The position numbers and the translations under genes were made by a program. From the NCBI GenBank assembly GCA_965204705.1, contig OZ242006.1:1984001-2048000 (forward strand): a stretch of DNA of 64,000 nt, written 5' to 3'. The stretch is from Bin5 sp965204705. Its GTDB lineage: Bacteria > Chloroflexota > Anaerolineae > Caldilineales > Caldilineaceae. The stretch's first letter is position 1, and every line of letters starts with the position of its first letter. The notes beneath the pieces were generated by a model, which searched no databases, was not told the DNA's origin, and saw nothing but the letters and a program-made list of their open reading frames with translations. This document shows, piece after piece, positions 9,395-18,790 of this stretch.

Positions 9395-11275
9395 CTACTC
9401 CCTGCAGATCCGTTCCAGTCCTGGCAGAAAGCTGCTTTCGACCACCGATTCCCAGCTCATACTGCTTGCCAGGGCGCTGCCCAACCGCAGCAGTTCGGCC
9501 ATCTGTTTCCGGCTGCTGGGCAGACGCTCAAAAATCTGCCCGGCACTCTCTCTTGAATTACGGGCTTCGATACTACCCCGTGCTGCACTGTCAATATCCA
9601 GCGCATCCCGCGGCGTCCCCGGCATCTGCTCCTCCGGCAATCCAACGTAATCCGCAACCACCAGCGGGAAACCCTCGTCGGCAAACGCAGTGCCGAGCCG
9701 CTCGCCGCCAGGCAAAATAGTTCGACCTTCGCCCTGTCCATGCTGCTCACTACCCGCCAGTACCCCTTGCCCGACCAGCTCCTCCGCCGCCTGCTGCACA
9801 AATCCGATACAGCCGCATACGCTGCTCACACACGAGAGCGCACCGAACTGGACAGGCTCGATCTGAGATATCCCAAACGGTTCATAGATGCTCTGCCCGA
9901 ATTCCAGATCGCTGCCGCGCCGGACATCGCTGAACGCCATCTCCGTCGGCATGCGCGTCCCGCACAGGTCCCGGCTCCAACCGAACTGGTTCACAAACAC
10001 AATCTTGCTGCTGCTGGGCGCATGGTTAAAGGGCTCGACATCGTCAAAGAAGAACGGTGCCTCCTCGCCAACCAGGTCGCCATTGTCCCCCCTGTGGCCC
10101 ACAGGCCACCCGTACGAACTCTCCCAGTCGCCGATCAACTCCGGCTGGCGGCCCGCCGGCTCACTGGTGGCAAGCACAAAGAGCGCTGCCCTCTTCCCTG
10201 CCGATTCCAGAAGCCTGTCTAGGTGCTCCATAACGCGCACGTCCCGCCACAGCGCTTTCGACAGCACCATCCGCGCCACGTGCGTAAACACGTAATCCGG
10301 CTCGAACCCCAGCAACGTCTGGCAATACGCCTGCAGCCGGCGCTTGGAGTCCAGGTGGTCCCCCACCCTTATCTCCTCCGACCGGATGCCGTTGTAGACA
10401 AGATCGATCCTGCAGTTGGCGAAAGGCCCGCCCAAAAACCGCAACTCCTCCCGCACGGTTTCACTGACCGCAAAGATCGCATCGCAGTGTATCGCCTGCC
10501 GGACGACAGCGTGCTTGAAAAAAGAGTCCTGCTCCCCAAAGACGGTATCCAGCGGCAAATGGGATTCCCGGGCCCGCTGGAGCGCATTGTAGAATCGCGT
10601 ATCATGACCTGGGTGGCTCTCCACCAGCAACCGCGCCGTCGCAACCTCATGTGCATAGAAGACTGTGCGCCACTGCTCCGGCTCATTCAACTGTGCCGCA
10701 AACGCCACCGGCAGTCCCAGCCACTCATGCGCGATGATCACACGCTCGTGCGGCGCCAGCCCTTCATCAACGCCCAGCGCTTTCAGCCCGGCAAACAGCG
10801 GCTGGGCAATCGACATATACAGGTTGTATTCGAAATCGTAGTCGTAGCGAAAGCTCTCTACGCCGTAGTTTTCCCACAAAAAGTAGCTGAATCTCTCCAC
10901 ATGCCCCATATGCGGGTTGCTGGCATCAACCAGCAGAATCTCATGCTCCACATCCCCGAAACGCCGCCGCCCGTAAAGCAGCCCCACTTGGAAAGTCCGC
11001 TCAACCGTAAGCAGAGCCTGCTGGACCGGCTCGCTGACATCGTATCGTATTCCGTGCAGGCTGCTGTAGCGGATTTCCACACCATTGCCCGCGTCCATCA
11101 GCCGCTCCATCAGCACCGGATCCCAGCCAAACATCGGCCCGACCAGGATCGTCCGCCCGACCTGCTTGTTGTATGACTTTGCGCTCAGAATCCCGTCCAA
11201 AACCGACCCAATACCACCGACTTTCGCGCCAGCTTCATGGGTGGCATGGATAGCAAGCGGAATGGAATACGACAC
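9395..11275 (-). CDS. Glycogen-synthase-like glycosyltransferase
   Basis: A 626-residue GT-B type glycosyltransferase. The N-terminus carries a KVGGIGSVLDG loop, like the nucleotide-sugar binding KxGGL loop of starch/glycogen synthases. The C-terminal domain has the SIYEPFGISQIEPVQFGAL motif, matching the E-x7-E donor-binding signature of GT4/GT5 enzymes. At 626 residues it is longer than bacterial GlgA (about 480) and has an extended central region. Being first in a run with glgB and nagA, it most likely elongates an alpha-glucan from an activated glucose. It starts with GTG at 11275 after GGAGAGAG. The exact donor (ADP- or UDP-glucose) cannot be decided from sequence alone. Confidence 0.8.
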   Translation of the reverse strand: MSYSIPLAIHATHEAGAKVGGIGSVLDGILSAKSYNKQVGRTILVGPMFGWDPVLMERLMDAGNGVEIRYSSLHGIRYDVSEPVQQALLTVERTFQVGLLYGRRRFGDVEHEILLVDASNPHMGHVERFSYFLWENYGVESFRYDYDFEYNLYMSIAQPLFAGLKALGVDEGLAPHERVIIAHEWLGLPVAFAAQLNEPEQWRTVFYAHEVATARLLVESHPGHDTRFYNALQRARESHLPLDTVFGEQDSFFKHAVVRQAIHCDAIFAVSETVREELRFLGGPFANCRIDLVYNGIRSEEIRVGDHLDSKRRLQAYCQTLLGFEPDYVFTHVARMVLSKALWRDVRVMEHLDRLLESAGKRAALFVLATSEPAGRQPELIGDWESSYGWPVGHRGDNGDLVGEEAPFFFDDVEPFNHAPSSSKIVFVNQFGWSRDLCGTRMPTEMAFSDVRRGSDLEFGQSIYEPFGISQIEPVQFGALSCVSSVCGCIGFVQQAAEELVGQGVLAGSEQHGQGEGRTILPGGERLGTAFADEGFPLVVADYVGLPEEQMPGTPRDALDIDSAARGSIEARNSRESAGQIFERLPSSRKQMAELLRLGSALASSMSWESVVESSFLPGLERICRE

Positions 11276-11578
11276 AGCTCTCTCCAGTCGCGACCCGTTT
11301 CCGCCCCATCATAGCACAGGAAATCGACTGCCTGCGAATAACATCCCTGCCCCCGGACCGCCCCTCTCTCGCCTCCAACCCCTCCCGTCCAACCACCCCG
11401 GCGTGCCCAAAACCAAATGCCAAGGTCACCGAGCGACGCCCCTCCGCCATACTGTTTCTCGCCACTGACCACTAACCACTGCAGTTCCACTGACCCCTGC
11501 AGTCCAAGTTGGGCAGTGGACCAATCTGTGCTAAGGTGGCGACCGAATCCCCACCCGCAAATCGCAAGAGGACAATTG
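11276..11578. other. Intergenic region between divergent operons
   Basis: Three hundred bases between the minus-strand glycogen run and a plus-strand membrane enzyme. It must contain both promoters, but I cannot pick out convincing -35/-10 pairs. It holds one instance (11462-11486) of the short GACCACT...ACCACTGCAGTT motif that recurs in other gaps of this window. Open frames here are GC-driven and unconvincing. Confidence 0.5.
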
Positions 11579-12736
11579 ATGGCGGAAGCAAATGTTGCTC
11601 AACTGCATCGGCATAGCCGTCGCCTCACGCTGATATGCAGTCTGACCCTCGTTGTCGGTGCGATTCTACTGCGTCTGGGCGCGCTGAATCCCGATTTCAG
11701 CGCCCGCCGCTGGCTAATGATCTCAGCCCTCACAGTGGCCGGCGTATTCTGGTTCCTGCGACGCGTCCTCCACCAAAATCATGCCCCCGGCAGCCAGGAG
11801 CTCTACCCCGATCTCGGCCCGGCCAACACACTCACCATCTATCGCGGACTTGCCTACGCCTGGATGGCCGGTTTCCTGCTCTTGCCAAGACCCGGCGGCC
11901 CGCTGGACTGGCTCCCTGCTCTGCTCTACGTCGGGGCAAGTATCGCCGACGTATTCGATGGCTATCTGGCGCGCAAATCGGACAGAGTAACCCGTCTTGG
12001 CGAAACCTTGGACATGGAGTTCGACGGCTTCGGTGTTCTCGTGGCCTCGGCCTTGGCCGTGCAATATGGACAGCTGCCTCTGGCCTTCCTTTTGGTTGCC
12101 TTTGCGCGTCCCCTCTTTGTCTGGGGAATGCTGTGGCGGACACGAAAGGACCTGCCCAATCACCCGATGACCGACAGCGACCAGCGCCGTATCATCGCTG
12201 GCCTCTTGATGATCTTTCTCTCCACCGTCCTGTGGCCCATCTTCGAGCCGCCTGTTACCTACGCCGTCGGCGCCGTCTTCGGAGGCGCAGTTGCGTTCAG
12301 CTTCCTGCGAGACTGGCTGGTAACCATCGGCTGGGTGCAGCCGGCTCATTCCGCCTACATCCTCTGGCGCGCCCGCCTCAAACTTTGGATTCTTGTCTGG
12401 GCGCCCGTGGCCCTCAGGATCGCAATCGCCCTGCTGGTGGCCCTTGTGGTCTCAGGCCTCCTCGCATCGGGTACCCTCCTGCCTGCCTCACTGAGCTGGT
12501 CCGTCGCCTCTGTCGCTGCCGCCGCGGGCCTGACTGCCCTCTTCGGTATTGGAGCCAGGACGTCGGCCGGCTTTATCAACGCCGTGGCCTATCTCTACTA
12601 CATCTTTGGCGGCCAGCCTTGGATCGGCCTGACGTTACTCGTCCTCTCTTCCCTCCTGCTCGTGCTCGGCAGCGGCTACTTCACACTCTGGATTCCAGAG
12701 GAGCGATGGCTCCGCCTCGGAGCAGCCGACTCCTGA
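11579..12736 (+). CDS. CDP-alcohol phosphatidyltransferase family membrane protein
   Basis: A 385-residue polytopic membrane protein that carries the full CDP-alcohol phosphatidyltransferase signature D-x2-DG-x2-AR-x8-G-x3-D-x3-D, beginning at DVFDGYLAR (about residue 124). All four metal-binding aspartates are present. Such enzymes join a CDP-activated lipid or alcohol to a hydroxylated acceptor to make phospholipids. I set the start at ATG 11579 because AAGAGGA lies six bases before it; the frame is open further upstream but without support. It is nearly twice the usual 180-220 residues: after the catalytic part there are about four extra hydrophobic segments. Two TM segments precede the active site. 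The acceptor is unknown. Confidence 0.87.
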   Translation: MAEANVAQLHRHSRRLTLICSLTLVVGAILLRLGALNPDFSARRWLMISALTVAGVFWFLRRVLHQNHAPGSQELYPDLGPANTLTIYRGLAYAWMAGFLLLPRPGGPLDWLPALLYVGASIADVFDGYLARKSDRVTRLGETLDMEFDGFGVLVASALAVQYGQLPLAFLLVAFARPLFVWGMLWRTRKDLPNHPMTDSDQRRIIAGLLMIFLSTVLWPIFEPPVTYAVGAVFGGAVAFSFLRDWLVTIGWVQPAHSAYILWRARLKLWILVWAPVALRIAIALLVALVVSGLLASGTLLPASLSWSVASVAAAAGLTALFGIGARTSAGFINAVAYLYYIFGGQPWIGLTLLVLSSLLLVLGSGYFTLWIPEERWLRLGAADS

Positions 12737-12977
12737 GCGTTTCCTGGCCCTTCTATTGGTGGCAGTTCTCCTGCCGGGAGAGACGCATTCCCCAAGGCCA
12801 TGAAGCCAGTTGACGGCCCTACCTCCCCAAAATTAGCGATATTTCCTCCTCAATGGGCCTTTGTTAGCGCGAAACTCGGCGTTGTGAGAAACGCAAAATT
12901 ATGCAATCATAGTGACAGTTTCGTTCCCCCTCTCGACGGACTGCTGCTGCTGGACTTAGCAAAGGAGAAAGAGGAAC

Positions 12978-13310
12978 ATGGAAGATCTGCGCTCTTTGAG
13001 TTCACAGTCAAAGCGCATCGTCGGCCTGGCACTGTTGACAGGTCTGATCCACCTGTTCGTTGGCCTCCAGAGTCAGTTTATTCTGGTCCTGAACGGGCTT
13101 GGCTTTATCGCGCTGGCCATAGGTCTCGAAATGCTCCCTCAGCTGGCAAACCGGAGAACACAGATCCGTTGGGTCTTGATAGCCTATACTGCGGTAACAA
13201 TCGTTGGCTACTTTATCCTCTTCCCGCAACCGTTTGAATACGGGCTGGGCCTCGTGACAAAAGCTATCGAAGTCATCCTGATCGTGCTTCTCTTCATGCA
13301 ATCGAGGTAA
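12978..13310 (+). CDS. Small four-helix membrane protein of unknown function
   Basis: A 110-residue protein that is mostly hydrophobic, with four likely membrane segments (about 14-30, 33-52, 64-82, 88-107) and a polar N-terminus. AAAGGAGAAAGAGG precedes the ATG at 12978, an excellent ribosome site. I recognise no family. The downstream gene begins four bases after its stop, so the pair is almost certainly co-transcribed. Confidence 0.7.
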   Translation: MEDLRSLSSQSKRIVGLALLTGLIHLFVGLQSQFILVLNGLGFIALAIGLEMLPQLANRRTQIRWVLIAYTAVTIVGYFILFPQPFEYGLGLVTKAIEVILIVLLFMQSR

Positions 13311-13314
13311 CACT

Positions 13315-14361
13315 ATGCGCATCGAGGACCTGGAAACTCCAATTGGCGTCGTCGAACTGGATCGCCTCTCTGCCAACATAGAGAAGCTCCAGTCCTACCT
13401 GGCCAGCCACGACATCGCCAACCGCCCCCATATCAAGACCCATCGAATCCCCGCAATAGCACACATGCAAATGGAAGCAGGCGCCGTCGGTATCACCTGC
13501 CAGACTTTGAGCGAAGCCGAGGTCATGTGCAGCGCGGGAATCAGAGATATCTTTCTGCCCTACAATCTCCTTAGCAAGACGAAGCTGAGACGCCTCATGC
13601 TCCTCTCGCGGCGCGCAAAGATGAGCGTAACAGCAGACTCCGCCCGCACCGTCGCCGGTTACGCCGACGCCGCCGCCCATGAAGGCACCGTCCTCCCCGT
13701 CCTGATTGAAATGGATGGCGGTTACGAGCGCTGCGGAGTGACGACCACAGAGGGCGTCCGCGAGTTGGCTCGGCAGATCGACAGCGCGTCGCATCTGCAC
13801 TTCGGCGGCCTGATGGTCTACCCTTCAAATCCGGAGTCGAACGCCTTCATGGCCGAATCGAAGATGCTTCTGGCCCAGGACGGGCTGGACGTCGAGCGGG
13901 TCAGCGGAGGCAGTTCCTTCGTGATGTGGCAAGCCCACGAGTTCACGGAAATCAATGAACACCGGGCCGGTATGTACGTCTACGGGGACCGCAATCTGGT
14001 CGATGCCGGTGCCATGGCGCTGGACGACTGCTCCTACATCGTCCTGGCCACCGTCGTCAGCCGACCGACCGACGACAGGATCGTCCTCGATTCGGGGAGT
14101 AAGTCGCTCGCCGCAGACGGCGCCCGCCGGTCTCCCGGGCACGGTATGATCGTCGAGTATCCTGATGCTGAAATTTTCAAGCTCTCAGAGGAACACGGCC
14201 ACGTGGATGTGTCGCGCTGTGACCGCAAGCCGGAGATTGGCGAAAGAGTCAGCGTCCTCGTCAACCACTGCTGCGTCTCCAACAATCTCTTCCCGCGCAT
14301 CGTTGGACATAGAAATGGCGAGGTTGAGCTGGAGTGGCCGGTCCTGGCAAAGGGATGGTGA
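13315..14361 (+). CDS. D-threonine aldolase / D-serine dehydratase-type PLP enzyme
   Basis: A 348-residue fold-type III PLP enzyme. The N-terminal alanine-racemase-like barrel holds the PLP lysine in RPHIKTHR (about residue 43). The C-terminal beta domain ends in VLVNHCCVSNNLF, whose His and Cys correspond to the metal site of the D-serine dehydratase-like family. Such enzymes cleave D-3-hydroxy amino acids such as D-threonine or dehydrate D-serine. The ATG at 13315 lies just after the stop of the small membrane protein gene. The substrate is a family-level inference. Confidence 0.85.
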   Translation: MRIEDLETPIGVVELDRLSANIEKLQSYLASHDIANRPHIKTHRIPAIAHMQMEAGAVGITCQTLSEAEVMCSAGIRDIFLPYNLLSKTKLRRLMLLSRRAKMSVTADSARTVAGYADAAAHEGTVLPVLIEMDGGYERCGVTTTEGVRELARQIDSASHLHFGGLMVYPSNPESNAFMAESKMLLAQDGLDVERVSGGSSFVMWQAHEFTEINEHRAGMYVYGDRNLVDAGAMALDDCSYIVLATVVSRPTDDRIVLDSGSKSLAADGARRSPGHGMIVEYPDAEIFKLSEEHGHVDVSRCDRKPEIGERVSVLVNHCCVSNNLFPRIVGHRNGEVELEWPVLAKGW

Positions 14362-14440
14362 ATAGCGGTCAACGCAGCGCCGACGCAACGGCACCCTGTC
14401 CAGCCTTTGCCGGCGCCCCGTTACGCGTCGCTCGAACCGG

Positions 14441-16315
14441 TCAGAAAGTTATGCCCAGCAGCGGCGGCGCAACGACAATACCTAGGTAAGCCAGCAGCAG
14501 GACGACAAGAACCAGGCGGATCTTCCCCCAGGCACTAAGATTATTGAACCAACCTCCACCGTTCGGACGCGGCATACCTGCCGGCGGCAAATCATCAGTT
14601 GACCCTGCTTCGCGTCTCCGCTGTGGGATACCTGCCGGTGCGCCAACCGAGGGCTCGTCGCTGGGCCGTGGCGGCAGCCCGGCCTGAACATCACCTCCCC
14701 CAACGGGCTGACTCAGAATGCGATGCAGATCCGTGGCAACCGTGGGCAGGCGCGATTTGAGCAAATCCAAACCCGGATATTCAACATAGAGCAGGTCTAC
14801 GTCTGTCTCAGCGAACGCGCTCTGGCCGTAAGGCTCATCCGAAAGAATAGCCTTTTCCCCAAAAATCTCACCCTCACCCCGTGTCCAACTGCCGGCCCCG
14901 TTCAGGAGCTGAAGTCGCACTATTCCCCTCTCGATAAAATAGAGCGCATCGCTCGGCGCGCCGGCCCTGAATACCTGCTCCCCCTGGCGCAGATGGACCT
15001 GTCTCAGATACCGCGCCACCTCCCTGAGTTCGTTGACCTCGAGGTTGGCCAGCAGAGGGAACCGCCGCAGCCTCTCCGCGGTCACCGGCTCGGGCCGGGA
15101 TGCCGCACGCGAGGCCAACGCCTGGTCGAGTGCCACGCCTATGGCAGGCAGCTGTCCCACAAGTTCCTCAAGGTCGGATCGGTAAAGAACCCATAGATTC
15201 GTGTTGCCGATCGCGGTCGCGTTCTCAGTTCGGTCCTCGCCTGTCAACAGACTCATCGCGCCAAAGTAACTGCCCACGTCTACGCGGGCCAGCTCCTGCA
15301 ATACACCGCTCTCATTTTCTGCCGTCAGTTCCACCTCCCCTTCGTCAACCAGCAGAAGTGAATCACTACTGTCGCCAAGACGGTAGATCGTTTCACCTGA
15401 CGGTACGTGCTGCAACACAAGCTTCTGCGCAATGGCATGCAAGTTTGACGGTTCCAGCTGGCTGAAGAGAGGTGTCTGGGCCAACCGCACCACCGCCTGC
15501 GTCTGGTCCGTTAAGCTCAACCGGCTGCGGCTGTGACGGCCCAGCGCCCGGCGCAGATGCGGATACTGGCTGCTCAAGCTGTGGAAAGTCGCCGCCGGCA
15601 GCGACCAGACCAGGCAGTCTTCAACCGAAAACGCGCTCGCATCGTACGGCTTATTCGTCAACAACGGCAGGACCCCGAACAGATTTCCCGGCTCAACCAG
15701 GCTTGCCGTCGGGCTGGGCTCCTCAGGTGTAGGCGCAGGCTGCAACTCCAACGCACCCTTTTCTAATAGGTAGAGTGCCTCGGCCCGTTGGCCGCTCTGA
15801 TACAAAAACCTGCCCCGCTGCAACTGTTGAGGTTGCATACTTCTGGCCATCGGCTCGATCACCCGGTGGGGAAGCCCTCCCAACGCACGCGTCTTGGTTA
15901 GCTGCTCTACCAGGTAGTCCTCAAGTTGTGAAATCTGCTCGCCGAAGTTCTGACTGAGTTTGATCCCTATCCCGTACCGCCTCTGCAGCAGTTGGCGCAG
16001 TCCGGCGTCTGGCAGGGACCATAAGTGAACATCAGACGCGGCCACCGCGCTTGTGTTATGCGCCAGGCCCCGCAAAAACTCGGCCTCGCCCAGCAAACTG
16101 CCCGGCCCGAGCGTAGCCAGAACCGAACCGTTGGAATCAAACAACCGGACAAAGCCCCCCCGAATAAGATAAAGGTCACTGCAGTTCTCATCGCTGCGAA
16201 AGATGGTACCGCCGCCCGGAAAACTCTCTTCGCGCAGGATCGTCACGACCTCCTCCAGCTCCTCGTCCGACAATTCGTGAAAGAGAGGCGTTGCGCGTAG
16301 AAAATCAACAGACAT
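14441..16315 (-). CDS. Protein with four cyclic-nucleotide-binding folds and a C-terminal membrane anchor
   Basis: A 624-residue protein built from four CNB-type beta-roll units, at roughly residues 5-120, 150-265, 280-395 and 415-535. Each opens with the family pattern of a short helix (PLFHELSDEEL, PLFSQLEPSNL, PLLANLEVNEL) and has G-x-IFR/LYQSG and GxLFGE-like turns. None shows a complete cAMP-binding RxA phosphate cassette that I can point to with confidence. A proline-rich, probably disordered linker (about 540-590) leads to one TM helix near residues 600-621 and a short tail. AAAGGAG before the ATG at 16315 supports the start. No kinase, HTH or channel domain is present. The role is unknown, perhaps a membrane-tethered scaffold or sensor. 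Confidence 0.85.
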   Translation of the reverse strand: MSVDFLRATPLFHELSDEELEEVVTILREESFPGGGTIFRSDENCSDLYLIRGGFVRLFDSNGSVLATLGPGSLLGEAEFLRGLAHNTSAVAASDVHLWSLPDAGLRQLLQRRYGIGIKLSQNFGEQISQLEDYLVEQLTKTRALGGLPHRVIEPMARSMQPQQLQRGRFLYQSGQRAEALYLLEKGALELQPAPTPEEPSPTASLVEPGNLFGVLPLLTNKPYDASAFSVEDCLVWSLPAATFHSLSSQYPHLRRALGRHSRSRLSLTDQTQAVVRLAQTPLFSQLEPSNLHAIAQKLVLQHVPSGETIYRLGDSSDSLLLVDEGEVELTAENESGVLQELARVDVGSYFGAMSLLTGEDRTENATAIGNTNLWVLYRSDLEELVGQLPAIGVALDQALASRAASRPEPVTAERLRRFPLLANLEVNELREVARYLRQVHLRQGEQVFRAGAPSDALYFIERGIVRLQLLNGAGSWTRGEGEIFGEKAILSDEPYGQSAFAETDVDLLYVEYPGLDLLKSRLPTVATDLHRILSQPVGGGDVQAGLPPRPSDEPSVGAPAGIPQRRREAGSTDDLPPAGMPRPNGGGWFNNLSAWGKIRLVLVVLLLAYLGIVVAPPLLGITF

Positions 16316-16936
16316 GATTACTCCTTTCGGACACCAAATTCCCTGCCCAAGTCAACCTCTATTGTGCCAGAATCAGCAAACTATCTCCAATGCCTGCACA
16401 GCCTTGCCAGCATCGCCTTCAAAAATGGCCTGACTGGGCTGCCGCCTCCGCCACATGGGCTGCCAGGGTATCGCAAAGCCTTCCATCCGTTCTCGCATTC
16501 TTCCCGTACCTGCGCGAGAACCGCCTGAAACACCTGACCACGCTATCAAAGGCCAGATTCGGAAGTAGTGTCTCTGGATGCTGACCAGATTTGGCGCGAC
16601 CTCGATCGTCAGGTCTCCCAACCAGGTCTCTTACCCCTCCATCCATGTCGAAAAGGGAACGCCCAGTGGCGCCCTTGCATTCACATATCGGTCTTGAAGT
16701 TTCTTGGATGAGAATGGTAGGATGCTATAGGCATAGTGGAGGAACGGCCACGCGCCTGATATAATGAATACAAACAGGTTTGGAAAGTGAGAAGCGGCGG
16801 GACACAAAACGGTCTGCTACCATTGCAGACCGTCTGAGGGCAAAGTTCCTCTACCTCTGGCCTGCTTTCTTTTGGCCGACAGGGGGACGCCTACTTGGAA
16901 CCTGCTCTGTCCCAGAGGGGAATTCCTAACTCAAAC
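16316..16936. other. 620-bp gene-free region with a possible structured RNA
   Basis: No convincing protein gene. Overlapping minus-strand frames at 16373-16646 have no ribosome site and no recognisable domain. The right half contains nested inverted repeats. The outer arms are 16799-16804 with 16908-16913. A perfect 9-bp stem lies at 16809-16817/16825-16833. A 5-bp arm lies at 16845-16849/16897-16901, with an inner GGCC pair at 16859-16862/16874-16877. A TATAAT box lies at 16760-16765 but has no clear -35. Confidence 0.4.
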
Positions 16937-17021
<85 letters not shown>

Positions 17022-17029
17022 TCAAAAAA

Positions 17030-17059
17030 ATTATAGCGGTTGGGATCAGTTTCAGTCAA
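17030..17059 (-). promoter_or_regulatory. Promoter of tRNA-Leu
   Basis: On the minus strand, TTGACT (17054-17059) and TATAAT (17030-17035) are separated by 18 bases. The -10 ends eight bases before the 5' end of the tRNA. This is a near-consensus housekeeping promoter in an ideal position. Confidence 0.8.
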
Positions 17060-17214
17060 ATAGCCGGCACTTGGGCTTTCGTTCACTGCTGAAATCCTGC
17101 TCCCATCCGCCTTGACTTCAAGTGAACCGCGCCCTTGCGCCATGAGCAGGACATAACACGCCGCTCGCCTGCGCTCAGTGTGGTTCACCGCAATGGTGCC
17201 AAAGCAGACTGTTC

Positions 17215-17805
17215 ATGGATCAGGACAACCTGATAGAACGCTCGCTTCAAGGAGATCTGGAAGCGTTCAACCAACTGGTAATCGAATACCAGGGTCTTGG
17301 CTACGGCGTCGCCTATCGCCTTCTCGACGACCCCGATTCAGCTGCAGATGCCCTGCAGGACAGCTTCATAAAAGCCTATCGGGCGCTAGACAACTATCGC
17401 GGCGGCAACTTCAAGAGTTGGCTGATGCGTATCGTTGTCAATACCTGCTATGATCACCTGCGAAGTCGGCAGCGAAAACGCACTGAGAGCCTTGACGACA
17501 TGCCCGTGGAAGAAGAGTATGTCGCCCAGCTCACCGACCGCAGCGAAACACCGCATGAATATGCCGAACGCCGCGAGCTTCAGGCCCTGATCGGGTCGGC
17601 CATCACATCCCTGCCCGAAGTCCTCCGTACGGCTATCGTTCTGCGCGATGTCGAGGGCTACGCCTACGAGGAAATTGCCGAGATCACCAGCGCCGCCGTC
17701 GGAACGGTCAAATCACGCATCAATCGTGCGCGCGGAAGAGTTCGCGACTATTTGAGCAAGAACGCGGAACTTTTGCCATCGGTCTATCGTCATTCATTGA
17801 AGTAG
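17215..17805 (+). CDS. ECF-type RNA polymerase sigma factor
   Basis: A 196-residue sigma-70 family regulator of the short extracytoplasmic-function class. Region 2 is clear (DALQDSFIKAYRALDNYRG followed by FKSWLMRIVVNTCYDHLR). Region 4 carries the helix-turn-helix (LPEVLRTAIVLRDVEGYAYEEIAEITSAAVGTVKSRINRAR). ATG at 17215; no strong ribosome site is visible. A membrane protein with an anti-sigma layout follows 133 bp downstream, the normal arrangement for a sigma/anti-sigma pair. The family commonly answers envelope or oxidative stress; mutM downstream fits oxidative damage but that is an inference. Confidence 0.95.
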   Translation: MDQDNLIERSLQGDLEAFNQLVIEYQGLGYGVAYRLLDDPDSAADALQDSFIKAYRALDNYRGGNFKSWLMRIVVNTCYDHLRSRQRKRTESLDDMPVEEEYVAQLTDRSETPHEYAERRELQALIGSAITSLPEVLRTAIVLRDVEGYAYEEIAEITSAAVGTVKSRINRARGRVRDYLSKNAELLPSVYRHSLK

Positions 17806-17938
17806 GGGTGAACTGTATCCTCTGCAGATTGTCTGTATAGTCCCGAAAGTTCCTTTTTCTCAAGTAGAATGGCAGGCAGGCCGTGAAGAGTCAATAGGTC
17901 ATTCAAACCAGTGCGACGATAACAAAGAGCAGACGAAT

Positions 17939-18790
17939 ATGGATCCTCAAAGTCGGAACTCGGTCGACGAAGATCTGGTAGCAGCCTACGTAGACGGCGA
18001 CGTTACCACCGAAGAACGGCAACGCGTCGAAACTGCCATGGCGGCCAGTGAGCAGGTCGCCTGGGAAGTAAATACGCTGCGCCAGACCGTCGAGTTGCTG
18101 CAGGATCTGCCCAGCGTGCCTCTCCCCCGATCATTCACGTTGACCGAAGATCAGGTCGCGGACGTGCTCCAGGAGCGGCGCAGTCTGGCCAAAGTGAGTG
18201 CTTCCCCTCCCAGGGAAATCGAATCTCCGCCGGAAAGCGCCTGGCAGCGCTTTCTCAGCTTCCTCAATGGCGGCGATCTTGCGCTGCGCAATGCTGCCGC
18301 CCTGGCCGCCGTCCTGTTGCTGCTCGTCTTTGTCGCTGAGTCCCAGTTGCAACGATCCCAGCCAGGCGCCGGCGGCGAGCAGCTGACGAGCGCACCTGCT
18401 GTGCCCCAAGGTCAGGCAACCGCCGTAGGCGGCTCACTCGCCGAACAGACTGGTTCCAGCTCTGACGAGGCCGCGCCCGATGAGCAACCTGCCGTCGCCG
18501 ACACATCGCAGGAGAGCTCAGACGACGATCCTGTCATTGGCGTAATGAGTACAGGTGGAGAAGACCAGCAGACTGTCGAATCCGAGCAAGCCCCTGTCGC
18601 CGCCGCCGTGCCCGAGACCAGCTCCGAAGCCGCAGAATCAAGCCAGTCGCAACTCTCCGAAAGCGAGAGCGCAGACCCTGCCGGACAACCTCTTGTTACG
18701 ATCTTCCGGTATGCCCGCATTCTGCTCGTCCTGGCCGTCATCGTGCTCTGGTTGCTGAGCCGGACCAGATCCGGAAGCAGGCGTGCCTGA
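17939..18790 (+). CDS. Putative membrane anti-sigma factor
   Basis: A 283-residue protein. The N-terminal 75 residues (VDEDLVAAYVDGDVTTEERQRVE) match the look of anti-sigma zinc-finger-like domains, with a DxxxAAYVDGxxxxxERxxVE pattern. The usual His-x3-Cys-x2-Cys zinc motif is absent. A first TM helix lies at about 119-135. A long acidic Ser/Glu/Gln-rich stretch follows, and a second TM helix lies near 258-275 before a basic tail. The order after the ECF sigma gene and the domain layout support anti-sigma function. The two-TM arrangement with a flexible linker is unusual. Its 3' end overlaps the mutM start by 8 bp, so mutM is translationally linked. Confidence 0.72.
   Translation: MDPQSRNSVDEDLVAAYVDGDVTTEERQRVETAMAASEQVAWEVNTLRQTVELLQDLPSVPLPRSFTLTEDQVADVLQERRSLAKVSASPPREIESPPESAWQRFLSFLNGGDLALRNAAALAAVLLLLVFVAESQLQRSQPGAGGEQLTSAPAVPQGQATAVGGSLAEQTGSSSDEAAPDEQPAVADTSQESSDDDPVIGVMSTGGEDQQTVESEQAPVAAAVPETSSEAAESSQSQLSESESADPAGQPLVTIFRYARILLVLAVIVLWLLSRTRSGSRRA

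Noticed and set aside
10223..11176. 317-codon plus-strand frame
   Set aside because: Antisense to the glycogen-synthase-like gene; shadow.
16373..16646. Two overlapping minus-strand frames in the gap near tRNA-Leu
   Set aside because: No ribosome site, no recognisable domain and mutually overlapping; could be a decayed gene but nothing supports it.
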